This document shows, in pieces, positions 31,405-41,407 of a stretch of DNA of 57,051 nt (its first letter is position 1; each line of letters opens with the position of its first letter). Under the pieces are notes generated by a model. The model had not been told where the DNA came from. It did not search any database and saw only the letters and a program-made list of their open reading frames with translations. Source of the stretch: Alphaproteobacteria bacterium (GTDB taxonomy: Bacteria > Pseudomonadota > Alphaproteobacteria > Rhizobiales > Amorphaceae). The translations under genes were made by a program, and so were the position numbers. Location: assembly GCA_030431335.1 (NCBI GenBank), contig JAUIJH010000013.1, positions 1 to 57,051 of the forward strand. The letters are read 5' to 3'.

Positions 31405-32186
31405 GCGGGCAGACGCGATACGGGCTGACGCGGCCGACCGAGGCGGAGATCCGCGCGCCGGGCTTCTCCACGCCCTGGGACGCGCCGATGATCCCGCCGT
31501 TCCCGTTCCGCTTCCGCGACGCCTCGATCCTGACGCTCTATTGGCGCACCGACCCGGACGCGATCGCCTTCCTGCTGCCGCCGCCGCTGGAGCCCACCGG
31601 CGACATCGCCTGCGCGCACATCTACCAGATGGCCGACACGGACTATATCGGCCCCTACGGCGAGGCCAACGTGATGGTGGGCGCGCGCCTGCCGGGCGGG
31701 CCGGAGGGGGGCTATTCGCCCTATCTCGCGCTCTCCTCCGATATCGGCGTCGCCCATGGGCGCGAGGTGCACGGGCAGCCGAAGAAATTCGCCAACCCGT
31801 CGCTGGAGTTTGCCGGCGACCTGATCGTAGGGCGCGTGGAGCGCAACGGCATCGACGTGTTGACCGGCACGATGCCCTACAAGCAGCATCAGGTGGAGGC
31901 GGCGGCGCTGAAGCCCTATTTCGACTTCTCGCTCAACCTCAACCTCAAGGCGCTCGACCATATCGACGGACGGCCGGCGATCCGCCAGCTCACCTCGCGC
32001 CGGCTCGCCGACGTGACCGTGAAGGAGGCCTGGGCCGGCCCCTCGACGACCGAGATCCGGCCCAACGCGCAACTGCCGATCTTCCGCCTGCCGGTGATCG
32101 AGCCCTTGATGGGATTTTTCTGGCGCGCCGATTTCACGCTCGTCCCCGGCGAGATCGTGCACGACTACCTGGAGACGGCGGCGTGA
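31401..32186 (+). CDS. Acetoacetate decarboxylase-family protein
   Basis: A 261-residue protein of the acetoacetate decarboxylase (ADC) superfamily. The Schiff-base motif is present as REVHGQPKKF, with Lys at 128 and 129, matching the GxPKK of true decarboxylases. Family members without decarboxylation activity act as aldolase-dehydratases on keto acids, so either activity is possible. It overlaps the enolase-family gene (ATGA) and the next dehydrogenase (GTGA), so it belongs to the same translationally coupled unit. An ADC-like enzyme is not a standard part of known rhamnose or fucose pathways, which makes the pathway itself interesting. Confidence 0.88.
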   Translation: MSGQTRYGLTRPTEAEIRAPGFSTPWDAPMIPPFPFRFRDASILTLYWRTDPDAIAFLLPPPLEPTGDIACAHIYQMADTDYIGPYGEANVMVGARLPGGPEGGYSPYLALSSDIGVAHGREVHGQPKKFANPSLEFAGDLIVGRVERNGIDVLTGTMPYKQHQVEAAALKPYFDFSLNLNLKALDHIDGRPAIRQLTSRRLADVTVKEAWAGPSTTEIRPNAQLPIFRLPVIEPLMGFFWRADFTLVPGEIVHDYLETAA

Positions 32187-33139
32187 CCCGCGTGGTGGTG
32201 ACCGACTACACCTTCCCCTCGCTCGCCGCCGAGGAGGCGGCGGCGAAGGCCGCGGGGGCCGAGTTCGCGGCGTTTCAGGCCAAGAGCGCGGGCGAGGTGG
32301 CCGCGGCCGTCGCCGGCGCCGACGTCGCGCTGGTGCAGTTCGCGCCGTTCCCGGCCGAGGCGGCCGAGGCGATGGCGCCCGGCGGCACCGTGATCCGCTA
32401 CGGCGTCGGCTATGACAACATCGACGTGCCGGCCGCCCGCTCCGCCGGGCTCAAGATCGGCTACGTGCCCGACTATTGCGCCGACGAGGTGGCGACCCAC
32501 ACCGCCGCCGCGATCCTTGCGCTGCTGCGTAAGCTCGCCCCGCTCGACCGTTCGGTGCGGGCCGGCGAGTGGGCTGCGGTGAAGGCGGCGGCGCCCATCA
32601 AGCCGGCCGACGAGACCGTCGTGGGCTTCTACGGGCTCGGCCAGATCGGCCGGGCGGTGCGCTGCCGGCTCGCGGGCTTCGGCTTTTCGTTCATGGCCGC
32701 CGACCCGCGGCTGGAGGCGCAGGAGGCGGCCTCGCTCGGCGTGACGGCGGTTTCGGCGGACAGGCTCCTGGCGGAGGCCGACATCATCTCGCTGCACGCG
32801 CCGGCGACGGCCGAGACCACGGGCTTTTTCAACGCCGCCCGCCTCGCCGCGATGCAGCCCCACGCGATGCTGGTCAATTCGGCGCGCGGGCAGCTGGTGG
32901 TGGAGGCGGACCTTGCCGCGGCGCTGCGCGACGGGGTGATCGCCGGGGCGGCGCTCGATGTGTTCGAGGTGGAGCCGCTGCCGGCCGATTCGCCGCTGCG
33001 CGAGGCGCCCAACCTGATCCTGACGCCTCACGCCGCCTGGTACTCGCAAGCCGCCATCGGCCGCCTGCAGGGCCTGGTGGCTGAAGACGTGACACGGGCG
33101 CTGCGCGGCGAAGACCCGCGCATGCCCGTGCCGCACTGA
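32183..33139 (+). CDS. D-2-hydroxyacid dehydrogenase (C-terminal-binding-protein-like)
   Basis: A 318-residue NAD-dependent dehydrogenase. The cofactor motif FYGLGQIGRAV lies near residues 152-162; the substrate Arg is in NSARGQLV near residue 235, the catalytic Glu in DVFEVEPLP near residue 263 and the His in LTPHAAW near residue 285. It reduces a 2-keto acid or oxidises a D-2-hydroxy acid in the cytoplasm. The start is GTG at 32183, overlapping the stop of the ADC-like gene. It probably processes the small acid released by the pathway. Confidence 0.92.
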   Translation: MTRVVVTDYTFPSLAAEEAAAKAAGAEFAAFQAKSAGEVAAAVAGADVALVQFAPFPAEAAEAMAPGGTVIRYGVGYDNIDVPAARSAGLKIGYVPDYCADEVATHTAAAILALLRKLAPLDRSVRAGEWAAVKAAAPIKPADETVVGFYGLGQIGRAVRCRLAGFGFSFMAADPRLEAQEAASLGVTAVSADRLLAEADIISLHAPATAETTGFFNAARLAAMQPHAMLVNSARGQLVVEADLAAALRDGVIAGAALDVFEVEPLPADSPLREAPNLILTPHAAWYSQAAIGRLQGLVAEDVTRALRGEDPRMPVPH

Positions 33140-33140
33140 T

Positions 33141-33254
33141 CGACCACGCGTCCGCCCGAACCGGGGCAGGCGCACTTGGGCGACCCGTCCGCCTACACCG
33201 AGGCGGGCGCGATTGGACGACCCGCCCGCCCGCAACCGGGCGGGCGCAATGCGA
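33141..33254 (+). repeat. Three tandem imperfect 37-40-bp stem-loop units upstream of rhaS
   Basis: Three head-to-tail units begin with CGACC: 33141-33180, 33181-33217 and 33218-33254. Each has a Pro/Gly-codon-like CCGCC...GGCGGGCGC inverted repeat that can form a hairpin; the third is the best, CGCCCGCCCG around CAA with CCGGGCGGGCG. Two units are exactly 37 bases. They fill most of the 156-base gap between the dehydrogenase and binding-protein genes. Confidence 0.7.
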
Positions 33255-33295
33255 AGGCGCCACAAAGGCGCTGAAACCCTGGAGGGAGGGACACG

Positions 33296-34330
33296 ATGAA
33301 GTCACTATTTCTCGGCACCACCGCCGCGGCGTTGATCTTCGCCGGATCGGCCGCCATGGCTCAGACCAAGATCGAGGGCGGCACCGACGCCAACATGGTG
33401 CTGCTGCCCAAATTCCTCGGCATCCTGGTGTTCGACCAGGCGCACGAGGGCGCGCAGGAAGCCCATGCGGAGCTGAAGAACGGGGGCGAGCTGCTGTTCG
33501 TCGGCCCGACGCCGGAAAATTCCGTCGCCGGCCAGATCGAGTTGATGACGACGGCCGCCACCCAGGGCCAGGCCGCCGTGATGCTGTCCAACAACGCCGG
33601 CGACCAGGTGGCCCCCGCGGCGAAGGCCGCTCAGGAAGCCGGCACCCACGTCGTCACCTGGGACAGCCCCATCCCGTCGGGCGAGGGCGAGGACGTGTTC
33701 GTCGCGCAGGTGGATTTCGGCTCCATCGGCACCGTGATGGCCGAGATGGCCCACTCGATCCTGAACGGCGAGGGCGAGATGGCGATCCTGTCCGCCTCGC
33801 CGGACGCGGCCAACCAGAACGCCTGGATCGCGGCGCTGGAGGAGGCGCTGAAGGAGGACAAGTACCAGGGCATCAAGCTGGTCGACACCGTCTACGGCAA
33901 CGACCAGTCGGAGATGAGCTACAACCGCGCCCTCGGCCTCGTCGACAAGCATCCCAATCTCGGCCTCATCATGAGCCCGACGACGGTGGGCATCCAGGCG
34001 ACCGCCAAGGCGATGCAGGACGAGGGACTGTGCGATCAGATCAAGGTGTCGGGCCTCGGCCTGCCCTCCGAGATGGTGTCCTACACCATGAACGGCTGCG
34101 CCCCGGAGTTCGCCCTGTGGGACTTCCGCGACCTCGGCTACCTCACCTACTACACCGCCTATGCCATCGCGACGGGGCAGATCGAGCCGGAGCTCGGCGC
34201 CTCATTCACGGCCGGGCGCATGGGTGACTATGCCATCGAGGAAGACCCCGGCCGCAAGGGCGCCAAGCGCATCCTGATGGGCGACTTCACCGTCTACAAC
34301 AAGGACAACGTGGAAGCCGCCGCGAAATAG
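33296..34330 (+). CDS. rhaS: Rhamnose-type ABC transporter substrate-binding protein
   Basis: A 344-residue periplasmic sugar-binding protein of the RhaS/ribose-binding group (Peripla_BP_4). A Sec signal peptide is visible (residues 1-22, cleavage near AMA-QT). Mature features include [17 protein letters not shown] near residue 69 and [11 protein letters not shown] near residue 122. A strong GGAGGGAGGG ribosome site precedes the ATG at 33296. Flanked by tandem stem-loops upstream and an 11-bp hairpin downstream, which would favour high expression relative to the permeases. The mutarotase at the end of the operon supports a 6-deoxyhexose such as L-rhamnose; other sugars cannot be excluded. Confidence 0.88.
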   Translation: MKSLFLGTTAAALIFAGSAAMAQTKIEGGTDANMVLLPKFLGILVFDQAHEGAQEAHAELKNGGELLFVGPTPENSVAGQIELMTTAATQGQAAVMLSNNAGDQVAPAAKAAQEAGTHVVTWDSPIPSGEGEDVFVAQVDFGSIGTVMAEMAHSILNGEGEMAILSASPDAANQNAWIAALEEALKEDKYQGIKLVDTVYGNDQSEMSYNRALGLVDKHPNLGLIMSPTTVGIQATAKAMQDEGLCDQIKVSGLGLPSEMVSYTMNGCAPEFALWDFRDLGYLTYYTAYAIATGQIEPELGASFTAGRMGDYAIEEDPGRKGAKRILMGDFTVYNKDNVEAAAK

Positions 34331-34337
34331 GGCGAGG

Positions 34338-34362
34338 GGCCGGCGGCGGCACGCCGCCGGCC
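34338..34362 (+). terminator. 11-bp hairpin directly after rhaS
   Basis: GGCCGGCGGCG (34338-34348), a 3-base loop and CGCCGCCGGCC (34352-34362): a perfect stem starting seven bases after the rhaS stop and ending 23 bases before the ATPase start. No T-run. It probably stabilises the rhaS message or attenuates read-through into the ATPase gene. Confidence 0.6.
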
Positions 34363-34385
34363 ACCGCCCCCCTCGGGAGAAGGCA

Positions 34386-35902
<1,517 letters not shown>

Positions 35903-35906
<4 letters not shown>

Positions 35907-36973
35907 TCGGCGCGCTCCTGCAACGCATCGGCCCGCAGGCGCTGCGCATCATCGCGCTGGCGCTGGTGCTGGCGCTGGTGGTGCTGTTCTTCGCCAGCCA
36001 GATCGACAACTACCTCAACGGGCGCCTCTTCAACCGCATCTCCTCCTCGGTGGCGGTGATGATGCTGATCGCGACCGGCCAGACCCTCGTCATCCTGACG
36101 CGCAACATCGATCTGTCGGTGGGCTCGGTGGTGGGCTTCACCGCCTTCGCGACGGGGCTGATGATCGACGCCATGCCCGACATGCCGCCGCTGCTGCTGG
36201 TCGCCTTCGCCATGGCGGTGGGCGCGTGCTTCGGCGCTTTCAACGGCTTCTTCGTCGCCTACGCGCGGGTGCCGGCGATCATCGTCACGCTGGCGACCAT
36301 GGCGCTGTTTCGCTCCGCGCTGGTGGAGCTGTCGGACGGCACCTCGATCAACACGGCGATGCTGCCGCAATGGCTGGTGCAGTTCCCCAACACGCGGCTG
36401 TTCGAGATCGGCGCCTTCCAATTCCGCGCCGGGTTCGTGTGCGCGCTCCTGGTCGTGCTCGTCGTCCATGTCGCGCTGGCGCGGCTGCGGCCGCTGCGCA
36501 GGCTCTATGCGGTGGGCTCCAACCCGGAGGCGGCCGCGATGGCCGGCATCGACACGCGCCGCGTGGTGTTCGCCGCCTTCGTGATGGCGGGCGCGCTGAC
36601 GGGGCTTGCCGGCTTCATGTTCCTCGCCCGGCTCGGCAACATCACGGTGGTGGCGGGGCTCGGGCTCGAACTCCAGTCGGTGGCGGCGGCGGTGCTGGGG
36701 GGCGTCAACATCTTCGGCGGTTCGGGCACCGTGTTCGGCGCCTTCATCGGCGCCGTCCTCGTCGACCTCATCGACACCAGCCTGACGCGCTGGCCGCTCG
36801 TCAGCGAGTTTTGGCGCGAGGCGGTGCTGGGCGGGCTGATCCTCGTCGCCGTCACCGCGGATGCGGTGCTGATGCGCCGCCTCGTCGGCCTCAAGGGGAG
36901 CCGCAAGCCGAGCCGCCGCGCACTCGCCGAGGCCAAGGCTGGCGCGGCCAAGACCGAGGGAGGCCGATCGTGA
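35903..36973 (+). CDS. rhaP: Rhamnose-type ABC transporter permease 1
   Basis: A 356-residue inner-membrane permease of the ribose/xylose type (BPD_transp_2) with about nine to ten hydrophobic segments. It has the conserved [18 protein letters not shown] near residues 65-82 and the late [19 protein letters not shown] motif. Its C-terminus is a basic, Ala-rich cytoplasmic tail of about 35 residues. It overlaps the ATPase stop (ATGA) and the next permease start (GTGA). It forms a heterodimeric channel with the second permease. Confidence 0.92.
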
Positions 36974-37941
36974 GCGGCAAAGGGCTTCTGGCGCGGCCGG
37001 CGAGCTGGGAGGCGTTCCTCGTCCTGGTGCTGGCGCTGATCGTCGCCGTCAACGCCTCGCTGACGCCGCAATTCCTCACGCTCGGCAACCAGATCAACCT
37101 GTTCCAGCTCTCCATCGAGAAGATCATCGTGGCGCTGGCGATGACGTTCATCATCGTCAACGGCGAGATCGATCTGTCGGTGGGGGCGATGATGGGGCTC
37201 GCCGCCTGCACCTTCGGCTTCCTGTTCGATCAAGGGGTGCCCTCATGGATCGCCGTGGTGCTGGCGATGGCGACCGGCGTCGCGGGCGGGGCGTTCAACG
37301 CGTTCTTCATCGTGCGGCTCGGGCTGCCCTCGCTGGTGGTGACGCTGGCCACGCTGATCGGCTTCCGCGGCCTCGCCCGCGCGATGGTGGAAGACCACGG
37401 CATCACCGGGTTTCCGGGCTGGTTCGACGCGCTCGGCCAGGAGGGGCTGATCGGGCCGTTTCCGTTCGCCCTCGTCGCCTTCGCGGTACTGTTCGTGGCC
37501 GCCTACGTGGTGCTCCAGCAATCGGGCTTCGGGCGGCGCACCTACGTGATCGGCACCAACCGCGCGGTGGCGGACTATGCCGGCATCGACACCGGGCGCC
37601 ACAAGGCGATCCTGTTCATCGCGTCGGGCACCGTGGCGGCGTTCGCGGGGCTCCTCTACGCGGCGCGGGTGGGGGCGGTGCGCGGCGACGTGGCGCTCGG
37701 CTTCGAGCTCGACATCATCACCATCGTGCTCCTGGGCGGGGTGTCGATCTTCGGCGGGTCGGGCACGATGGTGGGCACGCTCCTGTCGATCCTCATCGTC
37801 CTCAACCTGCGCAACGGGATGGCGCTCCTCAACATCACCGGCCACATCCAGACCGGCGTGATCGGCATCCTGCTGATCGCCTCGGTGCTGGTGCCGCGGG
37901 TGCGGCTGGGGCGCCTCGTCGGCCGTGGGGCGGAGGCGTGA
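36970..37941 (+). CDS. rhaQ: Rhamnose-type ABC transporter permease 2
   Basis: A 323-residue permease, partner of the preceding one. [19 protein letters not shown] near residues 59-77 and [20 protein letters not shown] near residue 256 are the same conserved motifs. The start is GTG at 36970, overlapping the upstream stop. It overlaps the regulator gene start as GTGA. Both permeases have similar length and are likely products of an old duplication. Confidence 0.92.
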   Translation: MSGKGLLARPASWEAFLVLVLALIVAVNASLTPQFLTLGNQINLFQLSIEKIIVALAMTFIIVNGEIDLSVGAMMGLAACTFGFLFDQGVPSWIAVVLAMATGVAGGAFNAFFIVRLGLPSLVVTLATLIGFRGLARAMVEDHGITGFPGWFDALGQEGLIGPFPFALVAFAVLFVAAYVVLQQSGFGRRTYVIGTNRAVADYAGIDTGRHKAILFIASGTVAAFAGLLYAARVGAVRGDVALGFELDIITIVLLGGVSIFGGSGTMVGTLLSILIVLNLRNGMALLNITGHIQTGVIGILLIASVLVPRVRLGRLVGRGAEA

Positions 37942-38666
37942 GCGGCGGGCCGGTTGCGTTCGATGCCCCCATCGTGCGCCAGCGCGTGGCCGATATCGTC
38001 GCCCGGCGCATCCTCGACCTGGTGATGGCCGGCGTCCTGAAAAAGGGCGATCAGCTGCCGCCGGAGCGCGAGCTCGCCGCCTCGCTCAACGTGTCGCGCC
38101 CGTCGGTGCGCGAGGCGATCCGCGGCCTCGCCATCCTCGGCGTGGTGGTGACGCGCCAGGGCGGCGGCGCCTATATCAGCGAGCTCGACGCGGAGGCGCT
38201 GCTCGGGCCGATCCAGTTCTACCTGTCGCTGGAGAAGATGAACGTGGCGGAGCTCTACGAGGCGCGCAGCCTCATCGAGAGCGACGTCGCCCGCCGCGCC
38301 GCCGTGCACATGGAGGGCGCCGCGCTCGTCGCGCTGGAGGCCGAGCTTGCCGCCCAGGCCGGCATGGAGAGCGACCCGGAGGCGTTCCGCGTGTCGGACT
38401 ACCGCTTCCACGAGATCATCTGGCAGGGCGCGCGCAACGCGTTCCTGAAGCGGATCGGGGAGAGCCTCAACGCGGTGGGGCTCGATTTCCGCAAGCGCGC
38501 GTCCGAGACGCCGGGCGTCCTGAAGCAGAGCATGCGCGACCACCGCATCCTGCTCGACGCGTTGTCCGCGCGCGATCCGGATGCGGCGGCGGCCGCCGCG
38601 GCGCAGCACATGAAGAACGTCTACGATTCGACCATCGCCCAATCTGACAACGGGAACCAATCATGA
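37938..38666 (+). CDS. GntR-family regulator, FadR subfamily (FCD domain)
   Basis: A 242-residue transcription factor. An N-terminal winged helix (about residues 12-78) shows the classic [22 protein letters not shown] pattern in two parts, LPPERELA and [12 protein letters not shown]. The C-terminal helical FCD ligand domain has the metal-binding pattern, with Asp in [13 protein letters not shown] near residue 155 and later His residues ([15 protein letters not shown]). The start is GTG at 37938. It sits in the middle of the operon it probably controls. The matching palindrome at 30189-30205 lies in the promoter region. Its ligand is probably an intermediate such as a sugar acid. Confidence 0.9.
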   Translation: MSGGPVAFDAPIVRQRVADIVARRILDLVMAGVLKKGDQLPPERELAASLNVSRPSVREAIRGLAILGVVVTRQGGGAYISELDAEALLGPIQFYLSLEKMNVAELYEARSLIESDVARRAAVHMEGAALVALEAELAAQAGMESDPEAFRVSDYRFHEIIWQGARNAFLKRIGESLNAVGLDFRKRASETPGVLKQSMRDHRILLDALSARDPDAAAAAAAQHMKNVYDSTIAQSDNGNQS

Positions 38667-39703
38667 GTGCAAGGATAGGCGTGGTGGGCGTGGGCTGGTG
38701 GGCCACGTTCAACCATATCCCCGCGGTGCAGGACGGCCCCGACGCCGAAATCGTCGCCCTGTGCGACCTCGACACCGAGCGCCTCGCGGTGGCGGGCGAG
38801 CGCTTCGGCATCGCGGCGCGTTACACCGATGTGGCCGAGATGCTGGCCCGCGAAGGGCTCGACGGGGTGATCGTGTCGACGCCCCACGTCGCCCACACGG
38901 CGCCCACCATCGCGGCGCTGGAGGCGGGCTGCCACGTGCTGGTGGAAAAGCCGATGGCGACCCGCGCCAAGGACGGGCGCGCCATCGCCGCGGCGGCCGA
39001 GCGCACGGGCAGGCAGGTGCTGGTGCCGACGGGCCTCAACTTCGCCGACCACTCGCTGAAGGCGGCGCAGCTGGTGGCGGACGGGCGCATCGGCGAGGTG
39101 CGCCACGCGGTCTGCCAGATGGGCTCCGCGCTCGACGACCTCTTCGCCGGCGAGCCGATGATGGAGACGGCGGAGCACCTGTTCCGCCCGCCGGCCTCCA
39201 CCTGGGCCGATCCGAACAAGGCCGGCGGCTACGGCTGGGGGCAGATGTCGCACTCCATCGCGTGGCTCGTCTTCGTCACCGGGCTGCGGTTCGAGAGCGT
39301 CTATGCGGTTACCGGCAAGTCGACCTCCGGCGTCGACTATTACGACGCGGTGGCGGCGCGGGCCGTCGGCGGGGCCACGGTCTCGCTGTCGGGCGCCTCG
39401 ACGGTGCCAAAGCACGTCGGCATGCACACGGACGTGCGCATCTACGGCACCGAGGGCTGCCTGTTCTTCGACAACGAGCGCGCCCGGCTCGAGCTGCGCC
39501 GCCTCGACGGCGAGGACGAGATCATTGCCATCCCCGAGGGCGGGGCGGCCTATGACGGGCGCCTGCCGGTGCACCGCTTCGCGGCGCTGTGCGCGGGCAA
39601 GCCGGTGGTCAACGCCTCCGACGCGGAGGTGGGCGCCCGCGTCACCGAGGTGCTCGACGCGCTCTACCGCTCCGCCGCGAGCGGCGAGGCGGAGCGGATC
39701 TGA
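38663..39703 (+). CDS. Gfo/Idh/MocA-family oxidoreductase
   Basis: A 346-residue NAD(P)-dependent sugar dehydrogenase. The N-terminal Rossmann motif is GVVGVGWWATFNH (residues 6-18); the catalytic EKPMAT motif is near residue 95. The C-terminal alpha/beta domain contains the substrate site. The ATG at 38663 overlaps the regulator stop (ATGA). It may oxidise the incoming deoxyhexose to its lactone, the usual first step of an oxidative route. The next gene starts after 11 bases. Confidence 0.9.
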   Translation: MSARIGVVGVGWWATFNHIPAVQDGPDAEIVALCDLDTERLAVAGERFGIAARYTDVAEMLAREGLDGVIVSTPHVAHTAPTIAALEAGCHVLVEKPMATRAKDGRAIAAAAERTGRQVLVPTGLNFADHSLKAAQLVADGRIGEVRHAVCQMGSALDDLFAGEPMMETAEHLFRPPASTWADPNKAGGYGWGQMSHSIAWLVFVTGLRFESVYAVTGKSTSGVDYYDAVAARAVGGATVSLSGASTVPKHVGMHTDVRIYGTEGCLFFDNERARLELRRLDGEDEIIAIPEGGAAYDGRLPVHRFAALCAGKPVVNASDAEVGARVTEVLDALYRSAASGEAERI

Positions 39704-39714
39704 GGGCGGGGGCG

Positions 39715-40533
39715 ATGCATCTGTCCATCACCAGCTGGTCATTCCCGGCCTGCACGCTGAAAGAGTGCGCGGCCATCGCCAAGGCGCTCGGCATCGGGGC
39801 GATCGATGTGGGGCTGTTCTATCGCAGCGCGCTGTCGCGCGAGGCGATCCTGTCGGACCCCAAGGGCGCGGCGGAGGCGCTGGCGCCGCTCGATATCGCC
39901 ATCGCCAACTACTATCACCTGTTCGGCGAGGGGCTCGTGGGGCGCAACCTGGCGCTGCCGGGCACCATCGACGCCAACGCGCGCGACCTGGAGCGCGTCA
40001 TGATATTTGCCGACGCGGCGCAGATCGCGACGGTGTTCGTGCTGCCCGGCCTCGTCAATCCCGGGCAGACGCGGCGCGATGCGATGGCCGCGTGCCGCGA
40101 CAGTCTGCGGGCGCTGATGGAGGTGGCGGAGCCGTTCGGCGCGACCTTGTGCATCGAGCCGCACGTCCATTCGTGGGCCGAGGCGCCGGACCTGGTGCGG
40201 GCGCTGGCGGAGGAGACAGGCATCCGCCTCGCGCTCGACTACGCCCACTTCGCGTGCCTGGGCTACCGGCAGGACGAGATCGACCCGCTCGCGCCTCATG
40301 CCGCCCACGTCCACCTGCGGCAGGCACGGATGGGGGTGCTGCAGGCGAAGTTCGCGCAAGGGACGCTGAACTTCCCGGCGATGTTCGGCACGCTGCGGCA
40401 GGCCGGCTACGCGGGCGCGCTGGCGCTGGAGCCGGTGCATCAGGACTACATGGACACCCTTTACGACGACGTGCTGACGGAGGCGATCGCGCTGCGCGAC
40501 TGCTTCCGCGCCTACCAGGAGGCCGATCGATGA
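39715..40533 (+). CDS. Sugar phosphate isomerase/epimerase (xylose isomerase-like TIM barrel)
   Basis: A 272-residue protein of the AP-endonuclease-2/xylose-isomerase-like TIM-barrel family. Metal-binding pattern residues are visible: E in LCIEPHVHS near residue 144, D/H in ALDYAHF near residue 179, H in HVHLRQ near residue 200 and E in LALEPV near residue 238. The ATG at 39715 follows GGGGGCG. It could isomerise or epimerise the sugar or a keto intermediate. It overlaps the mutarotase gene as ATGA. Confidence 0.88.
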   Translation: MHLSITSWSFPACTLKECAAIAKALGIGAIDVGLFYRSALSREAILSDPKGAAEALAPLDIAIANYYHLFGEGLVGRNLALPGTIDANARDLERVMIFADAAQIATVFVLPGLVNPGQTRRDAMAACRDSLRALMEVAEPFGATLCIEPHVHSWAEAPDLVRALAEETGIRLALDYAHFACLGYRQDEIDPLAPHAAHVHLRQARMGVLQAKFAQGTLNFPAMFGTLRQAGYAGALALEPVHQDYMDTLYDDVLTEAIALRDCFRAYQEADR

Positions 40534-40844
40534 CGGGATACGCGTGGGTTCTGGAAGTCCGCCCCGGCTATGAGGACGAGTACAAGCGCCGCCACGACGA
40601 GATCTGGCCGGAGATGGTGGAGATGCTGACCAAGGCGGGCATCCGCAACTACAACATCTTCCGCCACGGGCTGACGCTGTTCGGCTATTTCGAGACCGAC
40701 GACCTGGAGGCCTCGCGCACCGCCATCGCGGCGAGCGACGTGAACCGGCGCTGGGGCGACTGGATGGGCCCGATCATGAAGGTGGAGACGGACCCGGCCA
40801 CCGACTTCCCCTTCCTGCTGCCCAAGCAGTTCTACATGGCCTGA
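40530..40844 (+). CDS. rhaM: L-rhamnose mutarotase (DUF718)
   Basis: A 104-residue cytoplasmic enzyme that interconverts the alpha and beta anomers of 6-deoxyhexoses. The catalytic His22 lies in YKRRHDEIWPEM, with NYNIFRHG and GYFETDD following, all typical of RhaM. Length is exactly that of the family. It is the last gene of the catabolic operon; its 3' end overlaps the convergent glycan operon by 13 bases, so the two transcripts must overlap at their ends. It gives the best hint that the operon handles rhamnose or fucose. Confidence 0.93.
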   Translation: MTGYAWVLEVRPGYEDEYKRRHDEIWPEMVEMLTKAGIRNYNIFRHGLTLFGYFETDDLEASRTAIAASDVNRRWGDWMGPIMKVETDPATDFPFLLPKQFYMA

Positions 40845-41407
40845 TCCGGGCTCGCGCCGGCGTCCACGGCCGCCGCCTGCGGCGCCGCGTCCCTGGCCGC
40901 GAGCCGCTCCAGGCGGCGGGCGGTGTAGCCGGCGATGTGGCTGTCCCAGTCGTTCTTCTCGCGCGCGCGCAGGGCCCGCAGGTCCTGGCCGATGGCGGAG
41001 GAGGCGACCGCCGGCGGCGCGGCGTTGGCCGCATCGTGCCGGCGCACGGCGGCCGTCGCCATGATGGTGCGGCCCTCGCGCCGGCCGTACAGCACGTAGT
41101 GCACGAAGGGGGGCAGGCTGCCGTGCGCGACATCGGTGTTGATGCGCGTATAGCCTTCCGAGGAGAACCAGGGCGCCGGATCGTAGCCCTCCCGCCAGCC
41201 TTCGCGCACATAATGGGCGGCGGCGGTGATGCCGGCCTCGCGCACGTGCGGGTAGCGCTGAAAATAGAACACCGAATCGACCAGCGGCTCGATGCTGGCG
41301 ATGAAGTAGTCCGTCTGCGACTGGCGCGGCGGGGCCACGTCCTGCTTGCGGCTGCGGCGCACCAGGTTGGTGAGGCCGGCGATGAGGTCGTTCTGCTGTC
41401 CGATCAT
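40832..41407 (-). CDS. Small protein with HYxxxGxxEGx repeats, glycan-locus associated
   Basis: A 191-residue soluble protein. Two copies of a short motif are visible: AHYVREGWREGYDPAPWF (residues 64-81) and VHYVLYGRREGRTIM (residues 102-116). This repeat is often found as an N-terminal module attached to glycosyltransferases, for example in rhamnan-type enzymes, but here it stands alone. The ATG at 41407 overlaps the stop of the glycosyltransferase gene upstream (ATGA). The C-terminal third is Ala-rich and variable. It may be an accessory or docking subunit; no enzymatic motif is seen. Confidence 0.75.
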   Translation of the reverse strand: MIGQQNDLIAGLTNLVRRSRKQDVAPPRQSQTDYFIASIEPLVDSVFYFQRYPHVREAGITAAAHYVREGWREGYDPAPWFSSEGYTRINTDVAHGSLPPFVHYVLYGRREGRTIMATAAVRRHDAANAAPPAVASSAIGQDLRALRAREKNDWDSHIAGYTARRLERLAARDAAPQAAAVDAGASPDQAM

